In this document: positions 63,586 to 64,000 of the stretch, one piece after another
How the letters are laid out: each line of letters opens with the position of its first letter
Numbering within the stretch: position 1 is the first letter of the stretch
Assembly (NCBI GenBank): GCA_043782485.1
Contig: JAYWAL010000041.1
Span: 1-64,000 of the forward strand
Direction of reading: 5' to 3'
DNA from: JANXUC01 sp043782485
Lineage (GTDB): Bacteria; Acidobacteriota; Terriglobia; Terriglobales; Acidobacteriaceae
Length of the DNA stretch: 64,000 nucleotides
Translations under genes and position numbers: made by a program
The notes under the pieces: generated by a model
Told to the model about the DNA's origin: nothing
Seen by the model: only the letters and a program-made list of their open reading frames with translations
Databases searched by the model: none

Positions 63586-63636
63586 TTAGCCACCCCAGAC
63601 TGCGCTTCCGGCTTTGGTGTTCGTTTTGATTTTCAT
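63586..63636 (-). CDS. 16-aa micropeptide, copy 3 of 5 in transcription order
   Basis: Reads MKIKTNTKAGSAVWGG. AAAGGAG lies ~8 nt before the ATG; the 20-nt leader is almost the same as that of the neighbouring copies (AAAGGAGCACACCA against AAAGGAGCCCACCA). Confidence 0.88.
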   Translation of the reverse strand: MKIKTNTKAGSAVWGG

Positions 63637-63703
63637 TGGTGTGCTCCTTTCCTTTGAATTTTGGTCTCGGAATTTCTTAAGTTTCTAACTGTTCCGGGCT
63701 AGC

Positions 63704-63754
63704 TTAGCCACCCCAGACGGCGCTTCCAGCTTTGGTGTTGGTCTTGATCTTCAT
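63704..63754 (-). CDS. 16-aa micropeptide, copy 2 of 5 in transcription order
   Basis: Reads MKIKTNTKAGSAVWGG. AAAGGAG lies ~8 nt before the ATG. It follows the hairpin at 63806-63839. Confidence 0.88.
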   Translation of the reverse strand: MKIKTNTKAGSAVWGG

Positions 63755-63805
63755 TGGTGGGCTCCTTTCTTTCGTTTTTTGAAGGGTTGAAGTTCGTGGA
63801 AGGTG

Positions 63806-63839
63806 AAGGCCGCCAACCCGGAGGAGGCTGGCGGCCCTT
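63806..63839 (-). promoter_or_regulatory. Hairpin 7 nt after the first micropeptide stop
   Basis: GGCCGCCA and TGGCGGCC (8 bp, extended by AA/TT and CC/GG pairs) form a stable stem in the array mRNA. There is no T-run, so it may be a partial terminator, a processing site or a stabiliser that lifts the level of the first copy. Confidence 0.5.
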
Positions 63840-63845
63840 GGGGGT

Positions 63846-63896
63846 TTAGCCACCCCAAACTGCGCTGCCGGCCTTCGTGTTCGTCTTGATCTTCAT
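63846..63896 (-). CDS. 16-aa micropeptide, copy 1 of 5 (promoter-proximal)
   Basis: Reads MKIKTNTKAGSAVWGG: a basic N-terminal half (Lys 2, 4 and 8), then small residues and a Trp-Gly-Gly C-terminus; no Cys, no signal peptide. GAGGAG lies 6-8 nt before the ATG. The array copies differ at 12 of 16 codons, nearly all silent, so the amino-acid sequence is under selection. Function unknown. The C-terminal GG could suit adenylation/conjugation or peptide modification chemistry, but no such enzyme is in the window. Confidence 0.88.
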   Translation of the reverse strand: MKIKTNTKAGSAVWGG

Positions 63897-63946
63897 GTTG
63901 TTCTCCTCGGGGTTCAGACTGGGAATCTGTGGTGCACTTTGGTTAA

Positions 63947-63962
63947 AGCAAGATGGGTACCA
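63947..63962 (-). promoter_or_regulatory. Sigma-54 promoter of the micropeptide array
   Basis: On the minus strand TGGTACCCATCTTGCT fits the RpoN consensus (TGGYACR-N4-TTGCW) at all but one position, with exact GG-N10-GC spacing. The predicted start is near 63936, giving a ~40-nt leader to the first micropeptide ATG. The neighbouring two-component pair encodes the kind of activator that such a promoter needs. Confidence 0.75.
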
Positions 63963-64000
63963 AAGTAACCGGCGAGGTCAGGGGACTAGTGAAATGCTTG

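Noticed and set aside
63312..63896. Micropeptide array as pqqA, mycofactocin or microcin C-type precursor
   Set aside because: No E-x-x-x-Y core, no IDG-Val-Tyr C-terminus, no terminal Asn, and no radical-SAM or ThiF/E1-like gene in the window. The C-terminal Gly-Gly alone is not enough.

Overview
This window looks like chromosome from an Acidobacteriota (Terriglobia-type) soil bacterium. The supporting signs are IPT/TIG-repeat surface proteins, LolA-like periplasmic proteins, a PEP-CTERM protein, Tat-exported glycosidases and many dispersed palindromic repeats in high-GC DNA. The assignment comes from gene content and style only; no rRNA is present.

Layout. 1-5.2 kb: the end of a beta-helix/IPT surface protein, then four small exported proteins. 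5.5-10.35 kb: a Cu/Ag-type RND efflux pair (cusBA) behind a possible sigma-54 promoter. 10.4-14.7 kb: a small membrane protein, a secreted protein of unknown role and an M2 metallopeptidase. 14.8-20.3 kb: tRNA-Leu and an arabinose module (two GH51 arabinofuranosidases and ribulokinase) with matching LacI-type operators at both ends. 20.6-38.9 kb: a surface polysaccharide region with two polytopic glycosyltransferases, WecB, a deacetylase-glycosyltransferase fusion, a DegT/Gfo-Idh/hexapeptide trio suggesting an acetamido-sugar acid, an amine-oxidase-like flavoprotein, a second deacetylase, an O-antigen ligase, a TPR protein and a Wzc-type tyrosine kinase. 39.5-46.5 kb: an S9 peptidase, RNase HI, a flavin oxidoreductase, a LysM protein, a PEP-CTERM protein and a PD-(D/E)XK nuclease. 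46.5-47.7 kb is mostly repeats. 47.7-50.6 kb: a small DUF4177-like ORF, an IPT/porin-like protein and a metallophosphoesterase lipoprotein. 50.6-52.1 kb: decayed toxin-antitoxin genes between three copies of a hairpin repeat. 52.2-58.3 kb: an M20 peptidase, tRNA-Gly, an L,D-transpeptidase, an SPFH protein and small membrane proteins.

The most interesting part is 58.5-64 kb. A peptide-type solute-binding protein is followed by an overlapping NtrY/NtrC-type kinase and sigma-54 activator. Facing them on the minus strand are five tandem 16-codon ORFs, each with a Shine-Dalgarno site, all encoding MKIKTNTKAGSAVWGG (one copy has Ser at position 7). Twelve of the sixteen codons vary between copies, yet only one change alters an amino acid, so selection is acting on the peptide. 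A near-consensus -24/-12 sigma-54 promoter lies 50 bp upstream of the first copy, and a strong hairpin separates the array from the activator gene. I infer a sigma-54-controlled multi-copy micropeptide system of unknown function, possibly a signal, a modified peptide or a conjugated peptide. These ORFs are too short for ordinary gene callers.
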